From CAZKRL01 sp964555295 (GTDB taxonomy: Bacteria; Bacteroidota; Bacteroidia; Flavobacteriales_D; Sanyastnellaceae), in NCBI GenBank assembly GCA_964555295.1, contig CAZKRL010000032.1, forward strand, positions 1 through 35,577: DNA of 35,577 nucleotides. Reading direction: 5' to 3'. Below, in pieces: positions 35,001 to 35,577 of this stretch. Every line of letters begins with the position of its first letter. Position 1 is the first letter of the stretch. The translations under genes and the position numbers were made by a program. The notes under the pieces are model-generated. The model searched no databases and was not told the DNA's origin. It saw only the letters and a program-made list of their open reading frames with translations.

Positions 35001-35577
35001 GTAACGTTTTGCATATCTACTTTGAAAGTAACATCCTTGGGAAGCAAGGTGGCGGCGCAGGTGCTGCAGCTGTTCCAGCATACAACAGGTAAAATGACAT
35101 CTGCACTAACCACAAGTGAGCGATTAGTGAAACCTGAATTGGTCACAGTGCAGGAAGAACCAGGAATCAAAGTCTCCTGACCTGTCCAGTTATCATAGGC
35201 AAACTTGTATTCATAGTTGCCATCTGGAATAAATACGGTTGCTTCCCAAATACCATCTGATTCTGGGTCACTTAACGGGTTGGCAGTGCCGCTCCATCCA
35301 TTGAATGATCCGTTGACCGTGGGCGTAGTGAAGCCGTTGATATTGGAAAGATCTACTCTGAAAGTGACTGCACGCGGCGGAGCAGCGCACGAGTTGCAGC
35401 TACCCCAACATACTACTGGAACAGTAACATCAGTTGCACCCACAACAATTTGACGATTGGTAAAACCGAAATTCGTAACGGTACATGCAGTGCCGGAAGT
35501 CAGCGACTCCTGGCCTGCCCATGAGTCATGTGAAAACTTGTACTCGTAAGTGGTATTGGCCGGAATATTTACAGTCA
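32012..35577 (-). CDS. Giant secreted protein: tandem CBM48/E-set-like repeats, PPC-like domain, T9SS type A signal (5' partial)
   Basis: The frame is open on the minus strand from 35577 to its stop at 32012, so the N-terminus is outside the window. The GTG at 35441-35443 is internal to a repeat and is not a start. In order: a partial repeat, then six ~108-114-residue repeats (to about 33382), each with VTFxVDM, VNGSFNGWCGxC, TDANNDGVWE (Asp-rich Ca-binding-like loop), YEYKFAYDGWxGxENL, CTVTNxGFTNR and a closing CWxSCxxC. The NGSFNGW and YEYKFxYDG elements resemble glycogen/starch-binding E-set (CBM48/AMPK-type) domains. A PPC-like domain follows (about 33000-33370), then a duplicated Ig/Fn-like domain (about 32300-33000), and a type A T9SS domain (VYPNPSDG, IDALGKMVW, LSPGVYNLEI). 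No catalytic domain is seen in the visible part. Carbohydrate binding is inference. Confidence 0.9.
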   Translation of the reverse strand, partial: TVNIPANTTYEYKFSHDSWAGQESLTSGTACTVTNFGFTNRQIVVGATDVTVPVVCWGSCNSCAAPPRAVTFRVDLSNINGFTTPTVNGSFNGWSGTANPLSDPESDGIWEATVFIPDGNYEYKFAYDNWTGQETLIPGSSCTVTNSGFTNRSLVVSADVILPVVCWNSCSTCAATLLPKDVTFKVDMQNVTGFTTAYVNGSFNGWCGSCNPMTDANNDGVWETTIQLNQDTFEYKFTYDGWTGQENLTPGSPCTSTLGGFTNRSIIVGNANQVLPIVCWESCTNCTPPTRNITFKVDMSQVTGFNPAVNVPTVNGSWDGWLGGSNPMTDANNDGVWEKTIALVDGSYEYKFAYDGWNVSENLVSGSSCTVTNGGFTNRSLTVNGIAQVLNPVCWQSCNTCSAPTYSVTFRVNMANETNFTTPYVSGTFNAWCGDCNAMSDANNDGVYEVTIPLQNGNYEYKISKDNWAGSEQLPAGSACTVTNSGFTNRTLVVNSAAQTLPVTCYGSCSDCQQLVNVTFQVNMEQVTGYNIPEVNGSFNGWCGGCFQLTDANNDNIWVGTAAIAPGTYEFKYAYDSWAGSENLIPGLPCTVTNFGFTNRQLVITGDTVLPVSCWAACSECLSNYNVTFQVDMSNVSGFSVPEVNGDFNGWCGGCFQLTDPDGNGIYTGTASIQEGMHEFKFAYDGWAGQESLTSGSPCTVTNFGFTNRSINVTQNITLPVVCYGSCSGCTYAVSNDSPYSATSFNYNVNQNYPNCDPLSNTLAGCTDSPQSASVGPDRWYKFIAQSTAVSITLSSASQDDFIELYSRTGNTFTLLDSENASAGNGDYEKLNYSGLTIGNVYYISIGGSVNGAFTLCIQHLLRSWGAYSQPASGFQLCSNYKCVYRGNSSNSVSYTFNFTETGGTETAPFETTSASTSSTYIALNNPVLALQYGGIYNVQVDALYNLTNSAGAPNPITIPGLITDPNSTGVTMGNHSLLEVRSSQRCPASLFRGTYLNGARVGGANPVCGALNYTYEFQQVASCNDGSTVGLASTFTNSSSSPYLQLGVLPTGVNAGAWDVRIKPNFSYGSGTYGPAQRIRVNGTAAGTEIIEESAISEREEYINETSVYPNPSDGNTLNVRATNLKNEVVQIRIIDALGKMVWSNSLFNSGDINTTINFNETLSPGVYNLEIMDGNEAQTSRLIVQ
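33382..35577 (-). repeat. ~330-nt tandem domain repeat, six full copies plus one partial
   Basis: Protein-level repeats of 108-114 residues are separated by short Cys-rich closers (CWGSCNSC, CWNSCSTC, CWESCTNC, CWQSCNTC, CYGSCSDC, CWAACSEC, CYGSCSGC). The third copy has an insertion (NPAVNV) and lost the paired Cys after NGW (GWLGGSN). The array continues past the window edge. Confidence 0.93.

Noticed and set aside
35441..35443. GTG as the start of the minus-strand giant protein
   Set aside because: The upstream codons to 35577 are open and encode the rest of a repeat (TYEYKFSHDSWAG, CTVTNFGFTNR), so the protein begins outside the window.
35217..35453. 78-residue plus-strand ORF near the window end
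   Set aside because: It is antisense to the CBM-like repeat array, as are the similar 60-70-residue frames at 34459-35180.

Overview
The window looks like a metagenome- or draft-assembled contig from a marine-type Bacteroidota, most likely order Flavobacteriales (Crocinitomicaceae/Cryomorphaceae-like; family placement is a guess). The evidence is four large secreted proteins plus one smaller one carrying type IX secretion (T9SS) type A or type B C-terminal sorting domains, a PorP/SprF protein, a fused phosphoglucose/phosphomannose isomerase, no Shine-Dalgarno-like leaders, and several TAnnTTTG-like -7 boxes as used by the Bacteroidota primary sigma factor. A 100-N scaffold gap lies at 2204-2303. 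I found no rRNA, tRNA, CRISPR array, transposase, integrase or phage gene, and no intergenic stretch longer than 300 bases.

Layout. 1-5396 (+) is the 3' part of a giant cysteine-rich repeat surface protein that starts outside the window and is split by the gap. A strong terminator separates it from gpsA (+). lipB and the PGI/PMI gene run on the minus strand. 8267-15470 (+) holds two ~1190-residue secreted proteins: one with lamin-tail, Calx-beta and PKD-like domains and a type A signal, the other with SprB-like and PKD-like domains and a type B signal. radA (+) follows. 16845-21254 (-) is a compact gene string: biotin carrier protein, type B T9SS cargo, PorP/SprF, YjbR-like protein, conserved hypothetical protein and rsmI. 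hemW and a cyclase-family gene (+) follow. 23170-31019 (-) is a long co-directional block: DUF47 and PiT phosphate transporter, Glu/Leu/Phe/Val dehydrogenase, NhaD antiporter, ExbB-ExbD-TonB-like, and folC. A second DUF47 gene is divergent at 31258-31962 (+). 32012-35577 (-) is the 3' part of another giant secreted protein, built from at least seven ~110-residue beta-sandwich repeats and a type A signal; its N-terminus is outside the window.

How the genes fit together. The surface proteins would be exported through Sec and then T9SS. The type B cargo and its PorP/SprF partner overlap by 4 nt and resemble the SprB/SprF arrangement. ExbB-ExbD-TonB would energise outer-membrane uptake. NhaD and the PiT/DUF47 pair handle Na+/H+ and phosphate. 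The rest is housekeeping: glycerophospholipid precursors, lipoylation, sugar isomerisation, DNA recombination, rRNA methylation, heme insertion and folate polyglutamylation. I see no clear defence or other novel multi-gene system. The most unusual material is the repeat architecture of the two giant surface proteins at the window ends.
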